Below, piece after piece: positions 8,675 through 17,404 of a stretch of DNA of 50,448 bases. The position numbers were made by a program, and so were the translations under genes. Under the pieces are notes generated by a model, which was not told where the DNA came from, made no database searches, and worked only from the letters and a program-made list of their open reading frames with translations. The stretch lies in the NCBI GenBank assembly GCA_017417585.1, contig JAFPYX010000074.1:1-50448 (forward strand). Reading direction: 5' to 3'. This DNA is from Victivallales bacterium (lineage in GTDB: Bacteria; Verrucomicrobiota; Lentisphaeria; Oligosphaerales; Oligosphaeraceae). How positions within the stretch are numbered: position 1 is the stretch's first letter; every line of letters begins with the position of its first letter.

Positions 8675-9727
8675 ATGAGTTCTTCCCCTCGCTTCACGAT
8701 TGTTTCCCCTGCGTACGAAACGGCGCCCTACTTGGAGAAGGCGGTGTCGTCGTTGAAGGCGCAGACTTTCGGCGATTTTGAATGCCTGCTGGTGGTGGAG
8801 GAATCCAGCGACGGTTCTCTGGAGCGCTGTCAGGAACTGGCGCGGGGGGATGAGCGCTTCCGGGTGGTTTCACTGCCCAGGAGCGGTTCTGGTTCGGCGT
8901 CCTACAATTATGGCATTCGCGAGGCTCGAGGCGAATATGTCGTCTTCATGGATGGGGACGACTGGATTGAACCCAGAAGTCTGGAACTCTTCGCCGCAAC
9001 CATTGAGCATCTTGGCGGTCTGGACTTGCTATTGGCGTCAGGGCGTGAGGTTGCCTTGCAGGAGGATGGCAGTTTCGAGGCGATGCGCCGCATCTCCAAT
9101 GTCTCCAAGGCGGACGAGGGGCGTGTCATCACGGGTTGCGAGTTGATTATGAAGGTCGGGCGTGCGCAGAACTACCAGGTGCTGAACATCTGCCGTACGG
9201 CGTTCCTGCGGGAGCACGAGCTCTATTTTGCAGATGGTCTTCAGCAGGAGGACACGGAGTGGACTCCGCGGGTCTGGTACTATGCCGAACGGGTTGGCGC
9301 GCTGGATTTCGCGTTCTACAACTACCGCCGGCGTGCTGGATCGGTGCAGAGCGCCTGCTCGCCTCGGCTGTTGCGGGATTTCGCGAAGATCGTAGCGCTT
9401 CAAATGGAGTTCCAGGAAACGCACGACCTCCCGGCGGGCGTGCTGTCGGTTTGGCGCAACCAGCTGGTTTCGATGGTGTACTGGTACTTCTTCCATCCGC
9501 AATATGTCTCGCGCTTTCCCAAGGAGGTGCGGCAGGAGGCGCTGGCGAGCCTGCTAGGGGACGAGGCCAAATGGGAGCGTTTTCGCCGGATTGCCCGCAA
9601 GGTCAGTCTGCCGAAGCGGCTGGCGCTGCCATTTGTTAGGCGGGCTGCCAGAACCAGCTCCTGGGGCTGGGCGGAATGGTATTTTAAATACCTATATTAC
9701 CCTATGATAAAACTGTTCAAGGGCTGA
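8675..9727 (+). CDS. Family 2 glycosyltransferase (GT-A)
   Basis: 350 residues from the ATG at 8675; an in-frame TTG at 8645 would add ten residues. The ATG was chosen because the GT2 fold begins right there (FTIVSPAYETAPYLEKAVSSL). The nucleotide-binding segment is followed by VVFMDGDDWIEP (DxD-type site, residues 93-96). The acceptor half includes an LQQEDTEWTPRVWYYAERV segment typical of capsule GT2 enzymes. The C-terminus ends in an aromatic, basic amphipathic tail (WYFKYLYYPMIKLFKG), likely membrane-associating. It is similar over its whole length to the convergent gene at 9717-10784, and the last 11 bp of the two genes overlap. It probably adds one sugar of the repeat unit. Confidence 0.85.
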   Translation: MSSSPRFTIVSPAYETAPYLEKAVSSLKAQTFGDFECLLVVEESSDGSLERCQELARGDERFRVVSLPRSGSGSASYNYGIREARGEYVVFMDGDDWIEPRSLELFAATIEHLGGLDLLLASGREVALQEDGSFEAMRRISNVSKADEGRVITGCELIMKVGRAQNYQVLNICRTAFLREHELYFADGLQQEDTEWTPRVWYYAERVGALDFAFYNYRRRAGSVQSACSPRLLRDFAKIVALQMEFQETHDLPAGVLSVWRNQLVSMVYWYFFHPQYVSRFPKEVRQEALASLLGDEAKWERFRRIARKVSLPKRLALPFVRRAARTSSWGWAEWYFKYLYYPMIKLFKG

Positions 9728-10784
9728 GTCTGCGGGGGCTTTCCGCCAGCGGATAATAAAGGAAACGGAAGAAGAGCTTGGCGGGGGCCAGCCATCCGCG
9801 TGCGGCCAGCAGGACCAGACGGGCGGCGATGCGCTTCGGACGCGAGGCGGATTTGGCCAGCTTGCGGAAATTCATGGCATTGCCGTTTTCCATCAGGAGC
9901 TCGATTGCCTTCCGGCGATCCTGGTCGGTGCGTCTGCGCGAAGTCCTGGGGTGGAAAAGGAGCCATTGCAGGAAGGAGAGCCATTGGTTGGACCAGATGG
10001 CGCGGATGTCGGCAGGAACTTCCTGGCTCAGCGCGAAGCGTATCAATGTATTGAGTTGCCGGAAGGTATCGAAGAAGGTCTTGTCGGAGCCGCCGGTGGT
10101 CACGGAACCTTGATGGCGTCGATAGACATACAACGGTCGGTCGATATATGCCATCTGTTTGGTGAAGAAAAAGATGCGTGGGACGCATTCGTAGTCCTCC
10201 ATGCGCAGTCCGGGCGTCATGCGCAAGTGGTTTTCGCGCAGGAACGCAAGGCGGTAGGCATTGAGGCAGATGTGGCTGTTGAAATAGGGATGATAGCGGC
10301 TGGCGATGCGGATGGCTTCCCAACCGGAAAAGGTCTTGTTTGCTTCGGCGGAAGTGAAATTGCTTATCCGGTCTGGGGACTGCCAGTCCACCTTGTCCGT
10401 CTCGGTCTGGACGGCCGCGAACGAAACCATGTCGAGTCCGCCCGCCTGTTCGATGGTGGCTCCAAGTGTTTCCAGGAGGTCGTCGGCAATCCAGTCGTCG
10501 CCATCAATGACAACCAGGTATTTTCCGTTTGCATGGTCGATGGCATAGTTTCGCGCACAGGAGGCGGAGCCGGTTTTCGGTGCGGTGACAATCGAAAAGC
10601 GCGAGTCGCCCGCGGTTGCCCGTCGGCAGACTTCCAGCGAGTCGTCCGTGGACTCCTCGACATAGCAGATTGCCTCAAAATCGCCAAGAGTCTGCCGTGC
10701 GATGGCTGCCAGAGTGGTCTCCAGGTATGGCGCACACTGGTAGCCTGCGACAATCACGGTGAAGAATGGCGTCGAGTCACTCAT
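9717..10784 (-). CDS. Family 2 glycosyltransferase, paralogue of the convergent neighbour
   Basis: 355 residues from the ATG at 10784; a TTG at 10802 is also in frame, but the GT-A domain starts directly after the ATG (FFTVIVAGYQCAPYLETTL). DGDDW at residues 94-98 is the metal and sugar-nucleotide site. The same architecture as the 8675-9727 product is visible, including the EDYECVPRIFFF acceptor segment, the YRRHQGSV segment and the FRFLYYPL tail. It starts 7 bp after the stop of the upstream GT4 gene, with an AGGA inside that gene's end, so the two are co-transcribed. The arrangement suggests an inverted duplication (inference). Confidence 0.85.
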   Translation of the reverse strand: MSDSTPFFTVIVAGYQCAPYLETTLAAIARQTLGDFEAICYVEESTDDSLEVCRRATAGDSRFSIVTAPKTGSASCARNYAIDHANGKYLVVIDGDDWIADDLLETLGATIEQAGGLDMVSFAAVQTETDKVDWQSPDRISNFTSAEANKTFSGWEAIRIASRYHPYFNSHICLNAYRLAFLRENHLRMTPGLRMEDYECVPRIFFFTKQMAYIDRPLYVYRRHQGSVTTGGSDKTFFDTFRQLNTLIRFALSQEVPADIRAIWSNQWLSFLQWLLFHPRTSRRRTDQDRRKAIELLMENGNAMNFRKLAKSASRPKRIAARLVLLAARGWLAPAKLFFRFLYYPLAESPRRLSP

Positions 10785-10791
10785 GGGCTGC

Positions 10792-11964
10792 TCATCCTGC
10801 AAGGATTCCCTCCATCAAATTGCGCAATCTTTCGTGTTGTGCCTGGGCATCGAAATCATTGGCGCGGAGAGTGCAACGGCGCTGTAGGTCCTCGCGGAAT
10901 TGCCCGTCGCTGACCAGCCGAGCGAGGATTTCGGCCGCCTGCCGATTGTCGTGATAGGCCAGTTCCGGAGCATTGACGACTTCGGGTGCGCCCCCTTCGT
11001 CCGGCACGACGGGGATCAGGCCTGCCTTGAGGTACTCGGTGATGGCGATGCCGAACGCCTCGTCCCTCTGTGCATGGATGGCATAGGTGCCGGACAACAG
11101 GAAGCGCTCCTTGCTCTCGCCGAAGACTTTTCCCACGAGCGTGCACCAGGGGAACGATGCGCATTTTGCCTTCACAGCCTGGACATAGGAGTTGTCCTCC
11201 AGTTCGCCAGCCAGGTCGAGCGTGAGGTTCTGTCCGGAAAGCCGTCGGGCCGTTTCGACAATCTCAATGATATCGAGGATTCTCTTTCCGCTGTCGATTC
11301 GCCCGAGGTAGTTGACCTTCAGCGGCTCGCGCGGCACATTGTTCATGGTGGGCTGGAAGGAGGTGACTGGATAGACGATGTCGCTGTTGAATGTCCCATA
11401 GAAACTGCGCATTGTCTGTTCCACGAAATGCGAGTTCAGGTAGATTTTTTCCCCTGGGGCGTGAAGGATGGCGCGGGGCGAACGGACTCCAAGGAGCGGC
11501 CTCAGGAGATGCTCCGCCACAAAATGCCGGAAACGCTGGGCGAACCGGGCCGGGGCGGATTTTCGGCGGTGGAGCACGAAATCGGTAAAGGCATTGTCCC
11601 CCAGGTCGGTCAATGAGATGATGAAATAGTGTGCGGGCCGGCCGAAATCCGCGATGTTCATGGTCGAGATGCACACGTCTGCCTGGCGGGCGAGTTTTTT
11701 GAGCTTCCAAGTGCGGTAGAAGGGCAGCACATTGTCAAACCACTGGAGAAGACGGCTTCTGGGCTTGACGATGACGACCTCAAGGTTATGCAGATCCACC
11801 GGAATGCCGTATGTCCGCGTGGCTCGTTCCAGGTCGGAGGCATAGCATAGTGCCAATGTCACCTGGCATTTTTTCTGCAGATACGACAGGAAAAGCAAGG
11901 TGCGTTGTTCGCTGCCGCCGGGGGTGGCGCTGAAGCCTTTGAAATATATGAGCACGCGTTTCAT
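10792..11964 (-). CDS. Family 4 glycosyltransferase (GT-B)
   Basis: 390 residues from ATG 11964; an upstream in-frame TTG at 11982 is less likely. The GT-B fold shows an N-terminal KRVLIYFKGFSATPGGSEQRT segment with the loop PGGSEQ, and a C-terminal donor site DEAFGIAITEYLKAGLIPVV near residue 300 that matches the EX7E motif of GT4. YLGRIDSGKRILDIIE marks the start of the second Rossmann domain. It is the promoter-proximal gene of a two-gene leftward unit with the GT2 at 9717-10784, and is divergent from the FrhB-pyruvyltransferase fusion. Retaining sugar transfer to a lipid-linked intermediate is expected. Confidence 0.85.
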   Translation of the reverse strand: MKRVLIYFKGFSATPGGSEQRTLLFLSYLQKKCQVTLALCYASDLERATRTYGIPVDLHNLEVVIVKPRSRLLQWFDNVLPFYRTWKLKKLARQADVCISTMNIADFGRPAHYFIISLTDLGDNAFTDFVLHRRKSAPARFAQRFRHFVAEHLLRPLLGVRSPRAILHAPGEKIYLNSHFVEQTMRSFYGTFNSDIVYPVTSFQPTMNNVPREPLKVNYLGRIDSGKRILDIIEIVETARRLSGQNLTLDLAGELEDNSYVQAVKAKCASFPWCTLVGKVFGESKERFLLSGTYAIHAQRDEAFGIAITEYLKAGLIPVVPDEGGAPEVVNAPELAYHDNRQAAEILARLVSDGQFREDLQRRCTLRANDFDAQAQHERLRNLMEGILAG

Positions 11965-12083
11965 TCGTGTCGGGCAATTCAAACTAATATAATGTCGATT
12001 TGTCGGATGTCGGATGATTGTCGGGAAAGTGGGGCTACATTATCGGCAAAACGCCGACATGTGGCCGGCGTCTAGATGGGGCC
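11965..12083. promoter_or_regulatory. Divergent promoter region with TATAAT and short heptamer repeat
   Basis: 119 bp between the leftward GT4 gene and the rightward fusion gene. A perfect TATAAT is present on the + strand at 11988-11993, but the expected -35 position is poor. Two tandem TGTCGGA heptamers (12001-12014), with a related TGTCGAT just before and another TGTCGG after, follow the -10 box directly and would lie around the transcription start. Confidence 0.4.
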
Positions 12084-14522
12084 ATGAAACTACCGTGTCA
12101 ATCCAGTTTGTGTACGGCGTGCGGCGCATGCATCCAGGCCTGTCCCTTTCAGGCGCTGGAGTGGCATCTGGAGTCGTCCGGCGAACCTCGGCCAGTATTG
12201 GATGAAGGGAAGTGCCGGCATTGCGGGAGATGCGTCCAGGTCTGTCCCGAAGTGACTGGCTTTGCAGGGCGTTACCCGCTGGCGGGATATGCGTGCTGGC
12301 TTCGGGACATGTCGGATGCCGCGGAGTGTTCTTCGGGCGGCGCGGCGCGTGCGTTGGGGCAGAGTGTTCTGGAACGCGGCGGAAAGGTTTTCGGCTGTGC
12401 CTTCCGCGAAGGGAAGTGCCATCATGTCCATGTTGATACTCTGGATGGGCTGAGACGGCTTTCGGGTTCGAAATATGTCTGGAGCGATGTCGGGGGGACC
12501 TTCGCGGAGGTCCGTGAACTCCTTCGGGCGAACGAAAGCGGCCCGGTATTGTTCTTCGGGACGCCCTGCCAGGTTTCCGGCTTGAGGAATTTTCTGGGCG
12601 AATTGGCGCAAAGCGAGCGGTTTTACGCCGTGGATTTGATCTGCCATGGCGTTCCTTCCCCCTATGTCCTGAATGAATTCATCCGTGAGACGGAAGGCGA
12701 TCTTCCCGAAAGCCTGTCTTGCCGTGACCGCCATGGCCTTGCGTTGCATGGGCGCCTGATGAACGGCCGTGAATTTCACTACACGGGTGGTTTTGGGTGC
12801 AATGTCTATCTGCAGGCATACATCCACGGATTGACCTACCGGGAGCGATGCTATTCCTGCCCGTATGCTCAGGCGCTGCGCATGGGCGACCTTACCTTGG
12901 GGGACTTTTGGGGGATTGACCGACGCTTCCTGCCTGCCGAGGCTGGCGTTCTCCTGAATGTCATGCTGGTCAATACTGCTCAGGGAAGGCGCTTGCTGGA
13001 GACGGCGCGGGGAAAACTGGTGTGCCACACTGTGCCGGTGTCAGCGGTCCTGGACGGCAAGACGAACCTGCGGCAGCCCCAGAGCCGTCCGCCGGAACGC
13101 GATGTCTTTCTGCGGAAGATCCCGTCCGTCGGAGTGGCGGGAGCGTTTCACATTGCCTTGCGTCGCCAACGATTCCATCTCTGGCGCTCCGGTTTTTTGC
13201 ACGGCGTGAAGAAATTGCTGACGGGCATTATTCGCAGACGGTCCTGCGGAAAGCAGGCGGTCAGTGCTGGTACGGAAGCGAAGAAGACACGCGCGGGGTT
13301 GCGGATACTGCTGGGCGGGGTGCCGCTGGGGTGTGACAATATCGGTGACGAGGCAATTGTCGCCTGCGTGGTCAAGTTGTTGCGGTCGGTGTTGCCGGAA
13401 TGCGAATTGACGGTCTGCACGCGTAAGCCAGAGGAGACTGCCAGTTTGCTGAAGGTGCGAACGGTGCCCCTGTATGGCTTCGGGCCAAATCCAGACTGGA
13501 AGGGCTTCGAGGCCGAAGTACATCGGCAGGACGCCTATCTGTGGTTTGGCGCGACCGGGCTGTCCGATTATCCGGAGACGGCGCTTCGGCTGCTGGAAAT
13601 GGCCCGTCGCAATGGCGTCAAGACGCTCGTCTGGGGTGTCGGGATGAGCGCTGAACTGAATCCGGCCTTCTATCGGGCAGGCGGCCGTCGCCGTGGATTG
13701 CTGCGGTTCCTGACGTGTCTTTCCTTGGGATTCATCGACTGGGTGGCCTTATACGAGCACTGGCTGGTTTCACGTACTCGGAAACATGTCGGCCGGGAGT
13801 TGCAAAAATGCCGACTGGTCATGCTGCGCGACAGGGACTCCCAAGTGGAGATGCGGCGTTGTGGCTTCACGGAGGCTTTGGTGGGGGCGGACACTGCCAT
13901 ACTGCTGGAAAGTTCTGCCACGTCACCACTGCCGCCGAGCGAGAATGTGCGAATTGGCTTCTGCATTTCCGCACAGCGTGCGGTAAAATCTTTGGATGGA
14001 ATTGTTGAATTATGGAATAATATACTTGATGATAATAAGATGAATATAATTTTAATGCCGATGAACCCAGTCACGGACAAGAAATTGATGCTGGAATTGT
14101 CGAAACGCGTGAAGTGTCCGGAGCGAATCGAATGTTTGGAGACGGCCTCTCCGTCGGCAGTCCAGGCATGTGTTGCGCAGTGTCGCGCGGTGGTCAGCAG
14201 CCGTCTCCATCTGCTGATCTTTGCGGCGAATGCCGGAGTGCCCTTTATCGGGATTGACCGCGGTGGCAAAATCACCACCTGGATGCATCTATTTGGTCGC
14301 GAGCCGGTCGGCAGCGTGGAGAACTGCGACTTTGCGGAAATCCGCCGCCAGCTTGCGGAGGTTCTTTCAACGCCGCCGGCCGTCGAACGCGAGCGGATTC
14401 AGCGGGTGGTCGCGCAGATGCGCAGTCGTCTCGGCGAATGCGCGAAGGCGATGCGGGGTTTATTTTTTCAGGAGCAACCGCAGGACGAAGAGGGGGTTGC
14501 CGAGGACATACCTTTTAAATAG
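12084..14522 (+). CDS. Fusion: FrhB-type Fe-S oxidoreductase plus polysaccharide pyruvyl transferase
   Basis: 812 residues from ATG 12084 (a TTG at 12018 is in frame but precedes the Fe-S domain needlessly). Residues 10-20 and 44-54 are two CxxCxxCxxxCP ferredoxin motifs. Residues about 60-375 are the FrhB/FdhB family with FGTPCQV, ICHGVPSP, a RCYSCPYA cysteine pair and GDLTLGDFWG. After a basic linker (about 380-405), residues 406-770 form a WcaK/CsaB-type pyruvyl transferase: GCDNIGDEAI, FGATGLSDYPE, LVWGVGMS and the SSRLH motif at 705-709. In polysaccharide loci these two families are usually separate neighbouring genes; here they are one chain. The likely role is pyruvylation of a repeat-unit sugar, with an unexplained redox or flavin-binding partner. 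An AT-rich island lies in the gene at about 13977-14063. Confidence 0.85.
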   Translation: MKLPCQSSLCTACGACIQACPFQALEWHLESSGEPRPVLDEGKCRHCGRCVQVCPEVTGFAGRYPLAGYACWLRDMSDAAECSSGGAARALGQSVLERGGKVFGCAFREGKCHHVHVDTLDGLRRLSGSKYVWSDVGGTFAEVRELLRANESGPVLFFGTPCQVSGLRNFLGELAQSERFYAVDLICHGVPSPYVLNEFIRETEGDLPESLSCRDRHGLALHGRLMNGREFHYTGGFGCNVYLQAYIHGLTYRERCYSCPYAQALRMGDLTLGDFWGIDRRFLPAEAGVLLNVMLVNTAQGRRLLETARGKLVCHTVPVSAVLDGKTNLRQPQSRPPERDVFLRKIPSVGVAGAFHIALRRQRFHLWRSGFLHGVKKLLTGIIRRRSCGKQAVSAGTEAKKTRAGLRILLGGVPLGCDNIGDEAIVACVVKLLRSVLPECELTVCTRKPEETASLLKVRTVPLYGFGPNPDWKGFEAEVHRQDAYLWFGATGLSDYPETALRLLEMARRNGVKTLVWGVGMSAELNPAFYRAGGRRRGLLRFLTCLSLGFIDWVALYEHWLVSRTRKHVGRELQKCRLVMLRDRDSQVEMRRCGFTEALVGADTAILLESSATSPLPPSENVRIGFCISAQRAVKSLDGIVELWNNILDDNKMNIILMPMNPVTDKKLMLELSKRVKCPERIECLETASPSAVQACVAQCRAVVSSRLHLLIFAANAGVPFIGIDRGGKITTWMHLFGREPVGSVENCDFAEIRRQLAEVLSTPPAVERERIQRVVAQMRSRLGECAKAMRGLFFQEQPQDEEGVAEDIPFK

Positions 14523-16268
14523 GCGCCGTGGTTCCTGGCAGAGCCGATAGCACCATTCCAAGCCGAGTTTCCGTAGCCACTTTGGCGCACGGGGGATGCG
14601 TTCGGAGACGAAATCCAGGAGTCCGCCGACGGCCATTGCCGCGCCCACATGCAATTCGTTGCGATGGCGGTCGATCCATTTCTCTTGCAACGGAACTCCC
14701 ATGGCGACCAGCAGAAGATCCGGCTTCAAGGCGTTGATCTGGTCGATGACCTGGCGTTCTTCTGCTTCATTTGCGAAGAAACCCGGAGCGGAACCAATGA
14801 ACTGCGCATTGGGATATTTGGCACGGGCTTTCTCCAGAGCAGTATCCGCCACGCCAGGTGCTCCACCCAGCAGATAGATGCGGTAGGGGCGCTGGCAGAT
14901 TAGGGGAAACATGTCGGTGCCATTGACGTTGGACGGCACGGGAAAGCCCCGAAGGCGTCCGGCGAGGCGCACTCCCGCGCCGTCCGGCCACACGACATCC
15001 GCGCGGTTGAGGATTTCGCGGTATTCGGCGTCTTTGCAGGCGACATTGAGGCAATGGGCGTTGACGAAGGCCGCAAAGCCGGTTCGTGGGGAATGGATTA
15101 GCGCATCGAGTTGCTTGAGAGCCTGGTCCATCGTCACATTGTCGCAGGGGACGCCAAAGACTTTTGGTCGTCTGTCGAGCGTGGAAAACTCCCGTGCGGC
15201 ATTTTCCCAGGTGAACTCCTTTGCGCGTCGGTAGCCTTTCTGGCGGAGTTCCTCGCATTTTTTGGGCGAGGTAAGCAATTCGATGAGTGCCTGGGTGATT
15301 TCCTCCGTGCGTTCGGGGTCGAAAAGCAATGCGGCATCGGCTCCGAGTTCTCCGAGCGCCGTGGTGTTGGAGCATGCGCAGGGGGCGCCGTAGTGCATCG
15401 CCTCCAAGAGCGAAAGCCCAAAGCCTTCCGCCAGGGAAGGGAAGATGTAGCATTGTGCCCCGCGATAGAGTTCTGGGAGTTGTTCGGGAACGACAAAGCC
15501 AGGGAAGTGGATATGGCCTGCGTATCGGGAGGAGTTTGCCTCCTTGTAGATTTCCTCCGCGCCATTCCAGTCGGCTCCAGGCAGCAGCAGATCGAACTGA
15601 CTGGCTATTTCGGGCGGAAGGGCGTCGAAGGCCTGGATTAGACGGCAGTGGTTCTTGCCAGGATGCTCCAGCCGAGAGAGATATAGGATATAGGGGCGTT
15701 TCACGCCGTGTGCCTGAAGCCATGGCTGGACGGAGGTTCCTTCTTCCGCTGGGCCGACGGAGAGTCCGTTGTAGATGACATGCAATTTTGAGGAGGGGAT
15801 GCTCCAGTGGCGCCTCAAATCTTCGGCGGTGGCATGGCTGATGGCGACAATGGCCTGCGCCTTGCGCACATAATGCGGAAGCAGCCATTTGATGTAGAAC
15901 ATCCGGAAAATGTCGTATTTTGCGGGAACATGGTATTGCGAGAGGTCGTGGACCACGGCGGCGGTGAAGATGGGGTAACGGCAGAAGGCGCGGCGGTTGG
16001 CGGCACCGAGGATGGCCATGTCGAAGTCCTTGAAGCGCAAACGGAAGGGAAGCACAAATAGGTGGTAGAGCATGGACCAAAGCGGTCTTCGGCAAAAATT
16101 CGGCAGAATGACCTTGGGGCAATTGGGGAAGGCCTCGGCCGCATCTGCCTCCACAATCAATGTCAGCTCGTGCCCCAGGGCGGTCAAGGCGGCGGTCAGG
16201 CGGTGGAGGTATACGGAGATTCCGGATTTGCCGTGGTCGTATGGCACGCAGGAGAGCAGGATTTTCAT
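14460..16268 (-). CDS. Fusion glycosyltransferase: GT4 plus GT26 (WecG/TagA/CpsF)
   Basis: 602 residues from ATG 16268, which overlaps the preceding gene's stop as ATGA. Residues 1-365 are a GT4 enzyme: SGISVYLHRL, VAISHATAEDL, ILYLSRLEHPGKNH and the donor motif SLAEGFGLSLLEAM (278-291). Residues about 367-602 are a complete GT26 domain: VNAHCLNVA, WPDGAGV, GGAPGVADTAL, VAMGVPLQEKWI and the C-terminal LEWCYRLCQEPRRL, followed by the basic membrane-binding tail. GT26 members transfer ManNAc-type sugars to lipid-PP-linked acceptors, often as the second sugar of a unit. It is last in the eight-gene leftward operon. Its 3' end overlaps the convergent fusion gene by 63 bp. Confidence 0.88.
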   Translation of the reverse strand: MKILLSCVPYDHGKSGISVYLHRLTAALTALGHELTLIVEADAAEAFPNCPKVILPNFCRRPLWSMLYHLFVLPFRLRFKDFDMAILGAANRRAFCRYPIFTAAVVHDLSQYHVPAKYDIFRMFYIKWLLPHYVRKAQAIVAISHATAEDLRRHWSIPSSKLHVIYNGLSVGPAEEGTSVQPWLQAHGVKRPYILYLSRLEHPGKNHCRLIQAFDALPPEIASQFDLLLPGADWNGAEEIYKEANSSRYAGHIHFPGFVVPEQLPELYRGAQCYIFPSLAEGFGLSLLEAMHYGAPCACSNTTALGELGADAALLFDPERTEEITQALIELLTSPKKCEELRQKGYRRAKEFTWENAAREFSTLDRRPKVFGVPCDNVTMDQALKQLDALIHSPRTGFAAFVNAHCLNVACKDAEYREILNRADVVWPDGAGVRLAGRLRGFPVPSNVNGTDMFPLICQRPYRIYLLGGAPGVADTALEKARAKYPNAQFIGSAPGFFANEAEERQVIDQINALKPDLLLVAMGVPLQEKWIDRHRNELHVGAAMAVGGLLDFVSERIPRAPKWLRKLGLEWCYRLCQEPRRLFKRYVLGNPLFVLRLLLKK

Positions 16269-17404
16269 TGCGACACTGCCTCCACCAGTTGTTGGAAAGA
16301 ATCCAGAAAATGGTTCGGGGAGAAGTGTTCCTGCATGTGTCGGCGGGCATTCTCGCCAAGGGAGTGCCGAAGCGTGGGGCCTTGGAAGAGTTCTGCCAGG
16401 CGGTTGGCCATTGCCTGGGTGTCCTTCGGAGGGACTACGAAGCCGGTGACGCCGTCCTCCAGCCATTCACGGACGCCACCGACATCGAAGGCGACCACCG
16501 GAAGACCGTGCGCCTGCGCTTCGGCGCCTGCGAGACCGAAAGGCTCCTGCCAACGGCTGGGGAAGATCGCCACATCGCTCTGCGGAAGAAGCTCCTCTGG
16601 CTTCTCCAGCCAGCCGGTGAATTCCAGATGGTCACGGATGCCAAGACGACTTGCCTGGGTTTCCAGCAACGCACGGTCAGAACCGTCACCGACGATTTTG
16701 GCGTGCCAGGGGATGCGCAAGATTGAGAGCGCCTCCAGCAGAAGGTCTGCACCCTTGCCACGGATGAGCTGCCCGATAAAAATTATATTTATTTTTTTTG
16801 TATTTAATAATTTGCTATTATAATCATATATTTGGATTGCCGGATGGATCAAATGTGTCCTCTGGGGATCGAAGCCATTCTTCTGAAGATTCGCCGCCAT
16901 GAATTCGGAGAGGACCACGGCATGATGGTCTTTCAATTCGCTAAGCAATGCAGAATGGTCTGAATGCAGGGATTTCCAGTTGTGTGGTTTGGTGACATGT
17001 GAACAGAGCCAGCACCGCAGGGGGGCGAAGGCGCGTTGGCAGTTGGTGCGACCGAATGGCGTGTAGTAGTGTCTTCTGGGACAGTAGAGGTCGTGGTCGT
17101 GTGCCCAAAAGACGAGGCGTTCGCCGAATTTTACCCGCAATGCATTCAAGGTATTGATATTTGGCAATTTGTGCAGGGCGATCAAAGCATAGTTGTCGGG
17201 TTCGGCCAGAACTTGCTCCAAGGTGGCAGAACGGTCGAAGGAGTTCAAGAATCGCTGGCTGTCACGGACATCTTCGCCGAACCCGCACCAAGTCACATGC
17301 GAGCCACTTTCACGGAGAAGCGACGCGGTCTGGCAGGCGTATCGCTCAATGCCGCCGGCAAAGCCGGTTGGTCCACCGATGTAGAGGATGTTGCAGTCAG
17401 TCAT
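16265..17404 (-). CDS. Family 4 glycosyltransferase
   Basis: 379 residues from ATG 17404, overlapping the upstream gene's stop by 8 bp. The start was chosen because NILYIGGPTGFAGGIERY is the canonical first strand and glycine loop of GT-B enzymes. The donor-binding motif is SRWQEPFGLAGAEAQAHGLPVV in the last third (EX7E). A cluster of Cys and His around residues 106-125 (HDHDLYCPRRHYYTPFGRTNC, then CWLC) is unusual for the family and could be a metal site or disulphide region. The segment just before the second Rossmann domain (about 16777-16840) is strikingly AT-rich compared with the rest of the gene. Part of the leftward operon. Confidence 0.88.
   Translation of the reverse strand: MTDCNILYIGGPTGFAGGIERYACQTASLLRESGSHVTWCGFGEDVRDSQRFLNSFDRSATLEQVLAEPDNYALIALHKLPNINTLNALRVKFGERLVFWAHDHDLYCPRRHYYTPFGRTNCQRAFAPLRCWLCSHVTKPHNWKSLHSDHSALLSELKDHHAVVLSEFMAANLQKNGFDPQRTHLIHPAIQIYDYNSKLLNTKKINIIFIGQLIRGKGADLLLEALSILRIPWHAKIVGDGSDRALLETQASRLGIRDHLEFTGWLEKPEELLPQSDVAIFPSRWQEPFGLAGAEAQAHGLPVVAFDVGGVREWLEDGVTGFVVPPKDTQAMANRLAELFQGPTLRHSLGENARRHMQEHFSPNHFLDSFQQLVEAVSQ

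Noticed and set aside
9951..10913. 320-codon open frame on the + strand opposite the GT2 and GT4 genes
   Set aside because: Overlaps two good glycosyltransferase genes on the other strand and shows no signature.
16777..16840. AT-rich stretch considered as an insertion or frameshift
   Set aside because: The reading frame continues with good GT4 sequence on both sides, so the gene is intact.
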